NCBI GenBank assembly: GCA_965224045.1 | Contig: CBDCYD010000005.1 | Span: forward strand, 1 to 64,000 | Direction of reading: 5' to 3' | DNA length: 64,000 nt | Origin: Tectiglobus sp965224045 | Lineage (GTDB): Bacteria > Pseudomonadota > Alphaproteobacteria > Rhizobiales > Hyphomicrobiaceae | Part shown: piece after piece, positions 55,855 through 64,000 of the stretch | How positions within the stretch are numbered: position 1 is the stretch's first letter | Layout: each line of letters starts with the position of its first letter | Notes under the pieces: model-generated | Database searches by the model: none | Seen by the model: the letters and a program-made list of their open reading frames with translations, nothing else | Told to the model about the DNA's origin: nothing | Translations under genes and position numbers: made by a program

Positions 55855-56628
55855 ATGCAAGTCGCCGCATCAGCCACCGTTTCAAGCATCTATCGCTATC
55901 CCGTAAAGGGCCTTTCCCCAGACCCGCTCGACACTGTCGAATGCATTGCCGGTGAGACGCTTCCCTACGACCGGTCCTACGCGATCGAGAACGGTCCGAG
56001 CCGTTTCGACCCGGCCGCCCCACGCCATCTGCCAAAGACCAGTTTCTTGATGCTGATGCGCGATGAACGCCTTGCAACATTGGAAACACGATTCGACGAT
56101 GACCGTCAGACGCTCACGATCTTGCGGGCGGGCAAACAGGTCGCAGAAGGGCGCCTCGACGATCCGATGGGCCGCAAAATCATCGAGCAGTTCATGTCGG
56201 CCTACATGAACTTTGCCCTGCGTGGAGCACCGAAAATTGTCCATGCACAAGGTCACAGCTTTTCGGATGTCCCGGTCAAATGCCTGCATATCGTCAACCT
56301 GGCGAGCGTGCGCGACCTCGAACGCGCAGCCCGCCAAGCGGTCGACCCGCTTCGGTTTCGCGCCAACATCTACATTGACGGCATCGAGCCCTGGACCGAG
56401 TTCAAATGGCTCGACAAAGACATCCGTATTGGCAATGCGAAGTTCACGGTCTTCGATCGCACGCGCCGCTGCGATGCAACCAATGTCGATCCCGCCAACG
56501 GCATGCGGGATATGAACATTCCATCCCGGCTGACACGCAGCTTTGGCCATTCCGACTTCGGGATCTATGCGCGTGTATCAGAGGGCGGCAGAATTGCCGT
56601 CGGCGACAGCGTCGTGATCGATGCTTAG
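55855..56628 (+). CDS. MOSC domain-containing protein
   Basis: Cytoplasmic protein of 257 residues with an N-terminal MOSC beta-barrel domain (SIYRYPVKGLSPDPLD) and the MOSC domain proper carrying the conserved cysteine in RTRRCDATNVDP. Such proteins handle molybdenum cofactor or bind Moco and nitrogen compounds. The TAG stop (56626-56628) is supplied by the first bases of repeat copy B. It is divergent from clpB across about 294 bp. Confidence 0.9.
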   Translation: MQVAASATVSSIYRYPVKGLSPDPLDTVECIAGETLPYDRSYAIENGPSRFDPAAPRHLPKTSFLMLMRDERLATLETRFDDDRQTLTILRAGKQVAEGRLDDPMGRKIIEQFMSAYMNFALRGAPKIVHAQGHSFSDVPVKCLHIVNLASVRDLERAARQAVDPLRFRANIYIDGIEPWTEFKWLDKDIRIGNAKFTVFDRTRRCDATNVDPANGMRDMNIPSRLTRSFGHSDFGIYARVSEGGRIAVGDSVVIDA

Positions 56629-56767
56629 ATCATCGTGCTCTTAAGCTGGAACCGCTGTCGCGGCTCCAGCTTAAGGCACAAAGATGATTGTCTCTAAAGA
56701 ATCGAGCAACTTTCTGCTTGAATTCGAAGTCGGATCGATTCCGAATTCAAGCAGGTTGCCCTATGCC
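56626..56767. repeat. Two-hairpin intergenic repeat, copy B
   Basis: Same layout as 26822-26957: TAGATCATCGTGC, hairpin 1 arms TTAAGCTGGA / TCCAGCTTAA, CTCTAAAGAATCGAGCA, hairpin 2 arms CTGCTTGAATTCG / CGAATTCAAGCAG, then GGTTGCCCTA. Its first three bases are the stop codon of the MOSC gene. Nothing coding is seen in the rest of the gap up to 57076. Confidence 0.85.
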
Positions 56768-57076
56768 ATGTCGCAGCAAGACGGATTGACCCATAAAGGA
56801 GCAACGCGAACCGGCCGAATGGCCGCCCCGCCGGAGCCGCCGCGCGAAGCGCAATTAGCGGCGTGAGGCGATGAAGCCCAAAGCGAGGCGCATTTTTTGC
56901 GACGCGCTTTGGCCGGGAAGGATCAAGAACTACGCCAATGGTCGCTGCTATCGCGTCGAATGAACTTGCGATGCGGCAAACGAGCGGCATCACACAAGCA
57001 AATGCAAACCGCACGAACACACCCTGCGGGCACGTTGTCATCCCGACGGGTGCCGGAAAAATCTTAAAGTGCTGAG

Positions 57077-57757
57077 CTATTCTGCGGCTTCGTCGGCGGA
57101 TGCGCCTTCGCTCGCGCCATCATCTTCTTCATTGGACGCGGCAGCCCGGCGCGATCGCCGAACTGGCCGTTTCAGGAATTCAGGCTGTTCATCCTCTCCG
57201 GTGAATGCTTCACGACGCCGGCTGTTTCGGGGCGCATCGCCTTCGCCCTGATTGTCGCCATCACCATTGCTGGCCGCATCCTGACGCCGCCTTCGCGGCA
57301 ACCCCCGACCGCCGCCGCGACGCTGTCCGCGCTCGGGCCGCTCATCTTGCCCATCGCCAGCTTTGGCATCCTGCGCAATGACGGGTTGCGGTTCTTGACC
57401 AGGGACCACGTCTTCGGACTCCGACAAATCTTCATCCTGTTGATCCGTCGCCGTCTCACTGGGTCGCGATCGACCGTTGCCACTGCCGTTCACACCCTCG
57501 CCATGCGCCGTCTGCTGCTCACGGTAGGTCATGATGATGCGGTTGTAGTGTTCGGCATGCTGCAAATAGTTTTCAGCCAGCACCGGATCACCGGAGGCCA
57601 GTGCATCGCGGGCGAGGGAGATGTACTTCTCAGCGATGTGAGAAGGTGTGCCACGGATCTTGATGTCCGGACCATTGGACTCGAAGCTGCGGGTCAGAGG
57701 ATTCTGGCTCTTGCGGTTACGACCGCGCCCGCGACGATTTTGCTGTCCTTGCCTCAT
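57077..57757 (-). CDS. DUF4167 domain-containing protein
   Basis: An arginine/glutamine-rich RNA-associated-looking protein of 226 residues. It begins MRQGQQNRRGRGRNRKSQ, then the folded DUF4167 core (about 20-85: AEKYISLARDALASGDPVLA, ENYLQHAEHYNRIIMTYREQ). After that comes a low-complexity, acidic and arginine-rich tail (ERGQRRGGGRGLPRRRR). The ATG at 57757 has GGAG just upstream. The protein is known mainly from Hyphomicrobiales and its function is unclear. It lies 389 bp from prmC on the same strand. Confidence 0.85.
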   Translation of the reverse strand: MRQGQQNRRGRGRNRKSQNPLTRSFESNGPDIKIRGTPSHIAEKYISLARDALASGDPVLAENYLQHAEHYNRIIMTYREQQTAHGEGVNGSGNGRSRPSETATDQQDEDLSESEDVVPGQEPQPVIAQDAKAGDGQDERPERGQRRGGGRGLPRRRRQDAASNGDGDNQGEGDAPRNSRRREAFTGEDEQPEFLKRPVRRSRRAAASNEEDDGASEGASADEAAE

Positions 57758-58145
57758 CGGCTCCGTTCTCAATCACTGATGGAGTTAGTTTTTTTCATGC
57801 ATTGAGTCGCGCGTCGCGGTCCATCACCAACGCCACGCATGCCCAAACATCTGATCGGAAGCTGGTCATCAAACCATCTTATCCGTCTTGACCGAATGCC
57901 CCCGCGCGACACATCGCGCCCCAAGCTGGAAGAACGTAAGGCTCACTATCCTGCGCTCGTCGGCGAGAGGCCCCACGGCCCAGGCCGGCTACATCAATAG
58001 CCTTCGACGATCGCCAATGTGGTGCAGTCGTTGATGCACATGGGAATGCGGCGACAACGCGCGCTGGAAAACCTGCATGTGCTTACTTTTCCTACCTCAC
58101 CGTAGCCGATTGCTGAAACAAATCCAATACTTTTTCGCCGCAGCG
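57758..58145. other. Intergenic region between DUF4167 and prmC
   Basis: About 388 bp with no credible gene, RNA or repeat. It presumably holds the end of the prfA-prmC transcript and the promoter of the DUF4167 gene, neither of which I could pin down. Confidence 0.45.
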
Positions 58146-59051
58146 TTAGCAGAGTGTCTCTAGCGCAACACATCTGCGCACACCGCGGAGGTCGCGCCAC
58201 ACTCGTGGCGGCGCAAGTACCGGTCCCTGCCAGGCATCTATAACGGTGCGCGCGACCCTCTCATCGTCTTCGCCGGCGGTTTCGAACACCAGGCAACCGC
58301 ACGGAACCACATTGTGAGCAGCCTTCGCGATTGCCCGATAGGCGTCCAGACCGTCGTCACCACCGTCGAGTGCCTGCCAAGGATCGTGTCCGCTCACCTC
58401 GACTCGCAGCGACGCAATCTCACTTCTGAGGATGTACGGTGGATTTGAAATCAGGATGTCGAATGTCCCGTCCACGTTGTCCAAATAATTGGTGGATTGC
58501 CACATTGCACGTGTCGCGAGAGAGAGCCTCTCGGCATTCATCTTTGCAGTATCTACGGCCTGAGCAGATATGTCGGTTCCCAAGCCCAGCGAATGTGGCA
58601 GTTCTGCCAACAGCGTGAGCAGCAAACATCCCGTACCGGTTCCAACATCTATGATCCGCCAAGCGTGACTGCGACCTTGGCGCACATCGACCCAGTCGAG
58701 CACGGCTTCGACCAGAGTCTCGGAATCACTGCGTGGCTCAAGAGTGGCTGGCGAAATCAAGAACTCTCGACCGTAAAACTCTTGCCATCCGCGGATCCGC
58801 GCCAGCGATTCCCCGCCACAACGCCGCTCGGCCCAACACCTCACCACGTCGCATTCGCTGGTGGTGAGGATTTTTTCAGGTTCGATAATTAGGCGAGCTG
58901 GATCAAGGCCAGCAGCACCTGCCACAAGTCGCCGCGCCTCCGCGGCCGGATCTTCGACGTGTGCCGCTTCCAGTTCCCGGCGGACGAATGCAATAGCCAT
59001 GTTGCAAGACATGCCCGTTTCGTGTTCGTCCAGCTGCCCTAAGTCATGCAT
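58146..59051 (-). CDS. prmC: Protein-(glutamine-N5) methyltransferase, release factor-specific (PrmC)
   Basis: SAM-dependent methyltransferase that methylates the GGQ glutamine of release factors, 301 residues. A small helical N-terminal domain (about 20-90) is followed by the SAM-binding motif DVGTGTGCLLL and the catalytic NPPY motif in ISNPPYILRSE. The ATG at 59051 overlaps the prfA stop by eight bases; in-frame ATGs at 59012 and 59000 are alternatives nearer to usual lengths. Direct linkage to its substrate gene prfA is typical. Confidence 0.95.
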   Translation of the reverse strand: MHDLGQLDEHETGMSCNMAIAFVRRELEAAHVEDPAAEARRLVAGAAGLDPARLIIEPEKILTTSECDVVRCWAERRCGGESLARIRGWQEFYGREFLISPATLEPRSDSETLVEAVLDWVDVRQGRSHAWRIIDVGTGTGCLLLTLLAELPHSLGLGTDISAQAVDTAKMNAERLSLATRAMWQSTNYLDNVDGTFDILISNPPYILRSEIASLRVEVSGHDPWQALDGGDDGLDAYRAIAKAAHNVVPCGCLVFETAGEDDERVARTVIDAWQGPVLAPPRVWRDLRGVRRCVALETLC

Positions 59052-60126
59052 CGTTATCCAACTGCGCCAACAGCGCTGCCTGGTGATCGGTGATCAAGGC
59101 ATCGATGACTTCGTCGAGCGCTGCCCCTTCAAGCATTTGGTCCAGCTTGTGGAGTGTCAGATTGATCCGGTGGTCGGTTACCCGTCCCTGGGGAAAGTTG
59201 TAGGTTCTGATGCGCTGTGAGCGATCGCCGGAGCCGACTTGGCCACGGCGTTGTTCCGCGCGCTCGTTGGCAGCCTTCTCGCGCTCCAATTCGTAAAGCC
59301 GGGAGCGCAACACCTGCATCGCGTTTCGCCGGTTCTGGTGCTGCGATTTCTCTGCGGAAATGACCGTAATGCCCGTCGGAATGTGCATGATCCTCACTGC
59401 CGAGTCGGTTGTGTTGACATGCTGTCCACCTGCACCCGAGGCACGCATCGTATCGATCCGCAAATCCTCCTGGCGAATGTCGATGTCGACCTCATCAGCT
59501 TCCGGCAACACCGCGACCGTTGCAGCGGACGTATGGATGCGCCCACTGGCTTCCGTAGCCGGCACACGCTGCACCCGATGCACACCGGATTCGAACTTGA
59601 GCCGCGCAAAAACGCCCGCTCCGTTGATCGCAGCCGTTATCTCCTTGAAGCCGCCGAGATCGTTTTCGGAAACATCGATCACGTCAACCGACCACTTCTT
59701 GAGTTCGGCGTATCGCGAGTACATCCGAAACAGGTCTGCGGCGAACAAGGCTGCCTCATCGCCGCCAGTGCCGGCACGGACTTCGATAATGACGCTCTTG
59801 TCGTCTGCTTCATCCTTCGGCAGAAGCTGGATTTTTAGCTTTTGTTCGAGTTCGCCGAGTTTTGGTTCCAACTCCGATAACTCTTCCCGTGCCAGCGCCG
59901 CCATTTCGGCATCACCGTCCGCCTCCTGGATCATCGTTTTGAGGTCGGCGACTTCCCGTTCGGCTGCTTCGAGTTCGCGAATTGTCGCGACAATAGGATC
60001 GAGATTGGCAAACTCCTTCGATAACCGCGCAAACGCCTTTTGGTCGGCATTGGCGTTCATCTCTTCCTGCACAAGCGACCAACGCTCGACCAGTACGGCC
60101 AGCTTTTCTTGTGGTAGTGAAGTCAT
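59044..60126 (-). CDS. prfA: Peptide chain release factor 1
   Basis: Recognises UAA/UAG stop codons and hydrolyses the peptidyl-tRNA ester. From the second ATG of MPMTSLPQE the product is 360 residues, the usual length. The stop-codon recognition PAT motif is in RVPATEASGRIH and the catalytic GGQ is in ASGAGGQHVNTT. It is 39 bp downstream of ptsP and overlaps prmC, so the three form an operon. The start at ATG 60132 is equally possible. Confidence 0.97.
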   Translation of the reverse strand: MTSLPQEKLAVLVERWSLVQEEMNANADQKAFARLSKEFANLDPIVATIRELEAAEREVADLKTMIQEADGDAEMAALAREELSELEPKLGELEQKLKIQLLPKDEADDKSVIIEVRAGTGGDEAALFAADLFRMYSRYAELKKWSVDVIDVSENDLGGFKEITAAINGAGVFARLKFESGVHRVQRVPATEASGRIHTSAATVAVLPEADEVDIDIRQEDLRIDTMRASGAGGQHVNTTDSAVRIMHIPTGITVISAEKSQHQNRRNAMQVLRSRLYELEREKAANERAEQRRGQVGSGDRSQRIRTYNFPQGRVTDHRINLTLHKLDQMLEGAALDEVIDALITDHQAALLAQLDNDA

Positions 60127-60165
60127 GGGCATTCTGTCCGTAACTGCAGCACAGCACACCAAATC

Positions 60166-62457
60166 TCAGATGTCGACGCTGTCTGCCTCTGCAAAGCGTT
60201 GCAGATCCGTGCGCAGATCGCCCACATTGCCGGCAACAATTCGCCTTTCGATAAACGCCGCGACGCGCTCGTAGTCCAGCGACATGATCATTTTCTTGAC
60301 GGGGCCGATCGCGGCCGGAGCAATCGAAAGCGCCCGATACCCGAGCCCGATAAGCGCCATGGCCTGCAACGGCTGAGCGGCGAATTCACCACATAACGTC
60401 ACCGGCACGCCGTTGCGGTCCCCGGCTTGCTGCACCATTTGCAGCGCCCGCAATGCTGCAACCGATAGCGGATCGTATCGTCCCGCTACCAACGGATTGG
60501 CACGATCGGCAGCATAGAGAAACTGGAACAAATCGTTGCTGCCAACTGAAACGAAGTCGACCCGTTTCATGACCGCGTCCAGCTCCAGGAGGATGCTCGG
60601 CACCTCGATCATCGCCCCGATCTGCACATTGACCGGCAACGGGTCGCCGCGCGCTTGCGCACGCTCCTGCTCCTCTACAATCAGCGCCTTGGCCCGATCG
60701 ATCTCGGTCGCCGTGCTCACCATCGGAATCATGAGCCGCAATTCACGCCCCGCAGCGGCCCGGATAAGTGCCCGCACTTGTAGCTTGAAAAGCGCCGGTC
60801 GATCGAGCGCCAGGCGAACCGCCCGCCAACCGATGGCAGGATTGTCCTCCTTCGGCTGTCGCAGGTACGGCAGTGCCTTGTCGCCGCCGATGTCCAAAGC
60901 TCGAAACACGACGGGCCGCCCGCCCGCGCCTTCGAGGATCGCGCGATAAGTCTCAGTCTGGCGCCCGAGCAGCGGGAACGTCGATACGATCATGAACTGC
61001 AGTTCGGTACGAAACAGGCCAATCCCTTCGGCACCTGTCTCCTCGAGATGCACCATGTCAGCCATCAGGCCGGCGTTCATGAAGAGGCAGATCTCGACGC
61101 CATCCTTGGTTACCGCCGGTTTGTCACGGATCGCCTGATATTGCAGCTGCCGGCGCGCACGAAACCGCGCCTTGTCGTTGTATGCGGCGATGACGTCCGG
61201 CGGCGGCCTGACGTGAACCTGTCCGCTTTCACCGTCGACGATGATAGCATCACCGGGGCTGATGCTTTCGACGATCCGCGGCACTTCGCCAACGGCCGCT
61301 ATTCCGAGCGCACGCGCAACGATCGCCACGTGACTCTGCGTTCCTGCTTCCTCGACCACGAGCCCGCGCAGACGATCCTTGTCATAGTCGAGCAGTTCGG
61401 CCGGGCCCATATTGCGTGCCACCAACACCGTATCATCCGGCAGATCCAGGTGCTCCAATGCAGCCGTTGTACGCCCGGCGAGGATCCGCAGGAGACGGTC
61501 CGCCAGATCATCGAGATCTCTGAGCCTCTCGCGCCAGAACGGATCGTTTTGATGTAGCATTCGTGCCCGCGTGCCGTTCTGGACGCGCTCAACGGCGGCC
61601 TCCGCCGTCAATCCCTCGCGAACCGCATCGTGCATACGCCGCACCCAACCCTTGTCGTTGGCAAACAAGCGATAGGTTTCCAATACGTCCCGATGTGCGC
61701 CGGCATGCGAGACCGTCTCGTGGGACAGCATGTCATCGATACTCTGACGCAGATCTCGGATCGCACGTTCGAGGCGCTCGGCTTCCGCCTCAGGGTCTTC
61801 CGCCAACAACGTGGTGACAACGACCTTGGGCTCGTGCAGCACGACGTGACCGAGGGCGATCCCATCGGCGATTGCCGCCCCGGACTTGGCGACCGCCAAC
61901 GACCGGTCAAGTTCGTCATCGACCATCGCTCGCGCGACATCACCCGACACCAGATGCTCAGCAACCACCATCGCGGTGGTTTGAAGTACTTCCACGTCTT
62001 CTTCGCTGTACTCACGCGGTGTCCGGTTTTGGATTGCGATGACGCCCAGCACGACACCGCCACGAAGGATCGGGACCGCGAGCATTGAATGGTACGCCTC
62101 TTCCCCGGTTTCCGGGCGAAAAGAGAATGCGGGGTGTTCCTGTGCTTCGGGCTCGTTGACGGGCGCAGCCGTCTCCGCCGCGCGCCCGACGAGCCCCTCA
62201 CCACGATTGAGCCGCGTCTGATGCACGGCTTCCGCATTCAGCCCTTCGGTCGCGAACAGCTCGAGCGTTCCGTCCTGTCGCTTGAAGTAAATCGAGCAGA
62301 CCTCGGCAACCATCAGGCCGGAAATCTGACGCACGATCTTGTCGAGGCGTGTTTGGCCATCGGTCGCCTCGGCCATAATCTCACGCAGGCGACGCGTAAT
62401 AATGCGCAGCGCTGGCTCGCTGTGCACCATTGGCTTATCGTCGCTTCGTCGCGCCAC
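60166..62457 (-). CDS. ptsP: Phosphoenolpyruvate-protein phosphotransferase PtsP (EI-Ntr)
   Basis: First component of the nitrogen-related phosphotransferase chain, 763 residues. An N-terminal GAF domain (about 20-165), which binds glutamine in studied members, is followed by a PEP-utilising N-terminal domain. The phospho-accepting histidine H376 is in AGTQSHVAIVARA, and the C-terminal PEP-binding TIM barrel contains GEFAAQPLQ. Passes phosphate to NPr and EIIA-Ntr, coupling nitrogen status to carbon and potassium metabolism. It lies 120 bp after lysC and 39 bp before prfA. Confidence 0.97.
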   Translation of the reverse strand: MARRSDDKPMVHSEPALRIITRRLREIMAEATDGQTRLDKIVRQISGLMVAEVCSIYFKRQDGTLELFATEGLNAEAVHQTRLNRGEGLVGRAAETAAPVNEPEAQEHPAFSFRPETGEEAYHSMLAVPILRGGVVLGVIAIQNRTPREYSEEDVEVLQTTAMVVAEHLVSGDVARAMVDDELDRSLAVAKSGAAIADGIALGHVVLHEPKVVVTTLLAEDPEAEAERLERAIRDLRQSIDDMLSHETVSHAGAHRDVLETYRLFANDKGWVRRMHDAVREGLTAEAAVERVQNGTRARMLHQNDPFWRERLRDLDDLADRLLRILAGRTTAALEHLDLPDDTVLVARNMGPAELLDYDKDRLRGLVVEEAGTQSHVAIVARALGIAAVGEVPRIVESISPGDAIIVDGESGQVHVRPPPDVIAAYNDKARFRARRQLQYQAIRDKPAVTKDGVEICLFMNAGLMADMVHLEETGAEGIGLFRTELQFMIVSTFPLLGRQTETYRAILEGAGGRPVVFRALDIGGDKALPYLRQPKEDNPAIGWRAVRLALDRPALFKLQVRALIRAAAGRELRLMIPMVSTATEIDRAKALIVEEQERAQARGDPLPVNVQIGAMIEVPSILLELDAVMKRVDFVSVGSNDLFQFLYAADRANPLVAGRYDPLSVAALRALQMVQQAGDRNGVPVTLCGEFAAQPLQAMALIGLGYRALSIAPAAIGPVKKMIMSLDYERVAAFIERRIVAGNVGDLRTDLQRFAEADSVDI

Positions 62458-62577
62458 GGTCTTGTTACACCCGCTTTGTACTATAAGGCTTGCCCACCGA
62501 ATGTGTGGGCAGCGCTTCTGCCGGTCGGTCCTGATCCGCCCAGCACTTTAGCATTAACTTTAGTAGGAGCCTTCGGG

Positions 62578-63843
62578 CTAATCCCCGTCGAGCCCGTAGA
62601 CCGTGTGCAGCGTGCGCACCGCCAGCTCGGCATAGGCTGCATTGATCAACACACTGACTTTGATCTCTGACGTCGTAATAGCCAGAATATTAATGTTTTT
62701 CTCGGCGAGTGCAGCAAACATGCGCGCCGCGACACCGGCGTGTGAACGCATCCCGATCCCGATCACGGACACTTTCACGACATCTGCCGAGCTGACGATG
62801 TCCATGTAGCCGATGTCCTTACGGGCCTTCTCCAACACTTCACGCGTACGATCCAGTTCCGTGGCATTGACGGTAAACGTCATATCGGTGTGCTTGCCGT
62901 CGGACGACAAGTTCTGGACAATCATGTCGACATTGACATTGGCATCGGCCAGGGGACCGAACACCCGTGCTGCGATACCAGGTTTGTCGGCCACCTGCCG
63001 GATGGTCACCTTGGCCTCGTCCATGGCATACGCGATACCGCTGACTACCTGAGCTTCCACGATTTCATCCTCGTCGCAAACAATCGTACCAATGTCGTCC
63101 CAGTTGCTACCGCTGCCGACCGGTGGCATGCTGGCCGGTTCGGCAAAGCTCGAGAGCACGCGTGTCCGCATTCCGTGTACCATCGCCAGCTCGACGGATC
63201 GCGTTTGCAGCACCTTGGAACCAAGAGACGCCATCTCCAACATCTCCTCGTAGGAGATCCGCGCCATGCGTTGTGCGTTGGGCACGATCCGCGGGTCGCT
63301 GGTATAGACGCCGTCGACATCGGTGTAGATGTCACAGACATCCGCTTCGAGCGCAATCGCCAGTGCAACGGCGCTGGTATCGGAGCCGCCCCGACCGAGC
63401 GTCGCGATCCGATTGCGCTCGGGCTCGATTCCCTGAAAGCCTGTGACAACCGCAACCTCGCCGTCACCCAGACGCTCCAGCATCCGCGCCCCGTCGATAC
63501 TCTGAATCCGCGCTGCGCCGTGCGCTTTGTCCGTGACCACGGGAATCTGCCAGCCTTGCCAGGAACGCGCTGGAATCCCCATACTTTGTAACACTATGGC
63601 CAGAAGGCCAGCTGTGACCTGCTCACCGGAAGCGACGACGGCATCATACTCTCGCGCATCGTGCAGGGGCGAGGCGTCACGCACCCAGTCAACCAACTGA
63701 TTGGTTGTACCCGCCATTGCCGATACGACAACTGCAATTTGGTTATCGGCGTCAAACTCGCGCTTGACGTGGCGGGCCACGTTGCGAATACGCTCGATGT
63801 TGGCGACGGACGTACCGCCGAATTTCATGACCACACGTGCCAT
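62578..63843 (-). CDS. lysC: Aspartate kinase
   Basis: First step of lysine, threonine, methionine and diaminopimelate biosynthesis, phosphorylating aspartate. The product has 421 residues. The kinase domain opens VVMKFGGTS (5-13) and contains GRGGSDTSAVALA; two ACT domains at the C-terminus (about 265-415) provide feedback control. The ATG at 63843 is the usual start; an in-frame upstream codon at 63906 lacks homology. It heads lysC-ptsP-prfA-prmC, an alphaproteobacterial arrangement. A short hairpin AGCC-CGAA-GGCT follows its stop. Confidence 0.97.
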   Translation of the reverse strand: MARVVMKFGGTSVANIERIRNVARHVKREFDADNQIAVVVSAMAGTTNQLVDWVRDASPLHDAREYDAVVASGEQVTAGLLAIVLQSMGIPARSWQGWQIPVVTDKAHGAARIQSIDGARMLERLGDGEVAVVTGFQGIEPERNRIATLGRGGSDTSAVALAIALEADVCDIYTDVDGVYTSDPRIVPNAQRMARISYEEMLEMASLGSKVLQTRSVELAMVHGMRTRVLSSFAEPASMPPVGSGSNWDDIGTIVCDEDEIVEAQVVSGIAYAMDEAKVTIRQVADKPGIAARVFGPLADANVNVDMIVQNLSSDGKHTDMTFTVNATELDRTREVLEKARKDIGYMDIVSSADVVKVSVIGIGMRSHAGVAARMFAALAEKNINILAITTSEIKVSVLINAAYAELAVRTLHTVYGLDGD

Positions 63844-64000
63844 AGGTTTGTCCGTAGATTCAGTATGCACTGACGCTTGATTGGCTTGATTTCGCTTGAC
63901 GTGCACTGCACCGAAACCGATCTGGAAACCGATTTCACCCCCTCATTCCGGCCGCAATGCACGAATCGAGAGCTGGCTTCGCATCGCAACGGGGCGTACT

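Noticed and set aside
56694..57041. Minus-strand frame over repeat copy B
   Set aside because: Same reason; no homology outside the repeat and no ribosome site.
57994..58200. Small cysteine-rich minus-strand frame near the prmC end
   Set aside because: Overlaps the prmC coding end out of frame and lacks a start signal.

Overview
The window is about 60% GC, densely coded, and reads as a chromosome segment of an alphaproteobacterium, most likely from the Hyphomicrobiales or a close relative. The main evidence is the run lysC-ptsP-prfA-prmC-DUF4167-clpB at the right-hand end, the hsp20/DUF1150 pair, an NDUFA9-like NAD(P)-binding protein, and the proteobacterial infC/rpmI/rplT/pheS/pheT cluster. 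There are no phage, plasmid, IS or CRISPR signatures.

Left third (1-23.8 kb): housekeeping and scattered accessory genes. In order these are an M23 cell-wall peptidase, a GNAT acetyltransferase, a cupin, a Leu/Phe/Val-type amino-acid dehydrogenase, a TauD-type dioxygenase, lepA, an NYN-LOTUS RNA-binding/nuclease protein, a DUF302 protein, an S9 peptidase, a TPR protein, the helicase gene hrpB, an unassigned 769-residue membrane protein, a cytochrome P460-like protein, a threonine aldolase-like enzyme, a SABATH-type carboxyl methyltransferase, a luciferase-like flavin monooxygenase and a TfdA-like dioxygenase.

Middle (24-37 kb): two contrasting blocks. At 24.4-26.65 kb a LysR regulator and two divergently transcribed, mutually related small alpha/beta-domain genes are all broken by single-base frameshifts. 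They are followed by one copy of a structured intergenic repeat whose second copy lies at 56.6 kb; the two copies differ by compensatory changes in their stems. At 28.2-37.0 kb there is an intact divergent metabolic cluster. One arm encodes a class V aminotransferase, an enoyl-CoA hydratase and an SDR. The other encodes a YdiJ-type FAD/Fe-S hydroxyacid dehydrogenase, a GntR regulator and a ThDP-dependent enzyme. A perfect 9+9 bp palindrome lies over the -10 regions of both divergent promoters, which suggests one regulator controls a single pathway for an amino or hydroxy acid whose substrate I cannot name.

Right (37-64 kb): a YiiX-like papain-fold hydrolase, an XRE regulator behind an AT-rich leader, and the translation cluster infC (ATC start)-rpmI-rplT-pheS-(membrane protein)-pheT. 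These are followed by a GT4 glycosyltransferase divergent from an alpha/beta hydrolase, hsp20 behind a good sigma-32 promoter, DUF1150, the NDUFA9-like gene, tRNA-Leu(CAG), a thiolase, a PhoX-type phosphatase, clpB with a strong terminator, a MOSC protein, DUF4167, and the prmC/prfA/ptsP/lysC block.
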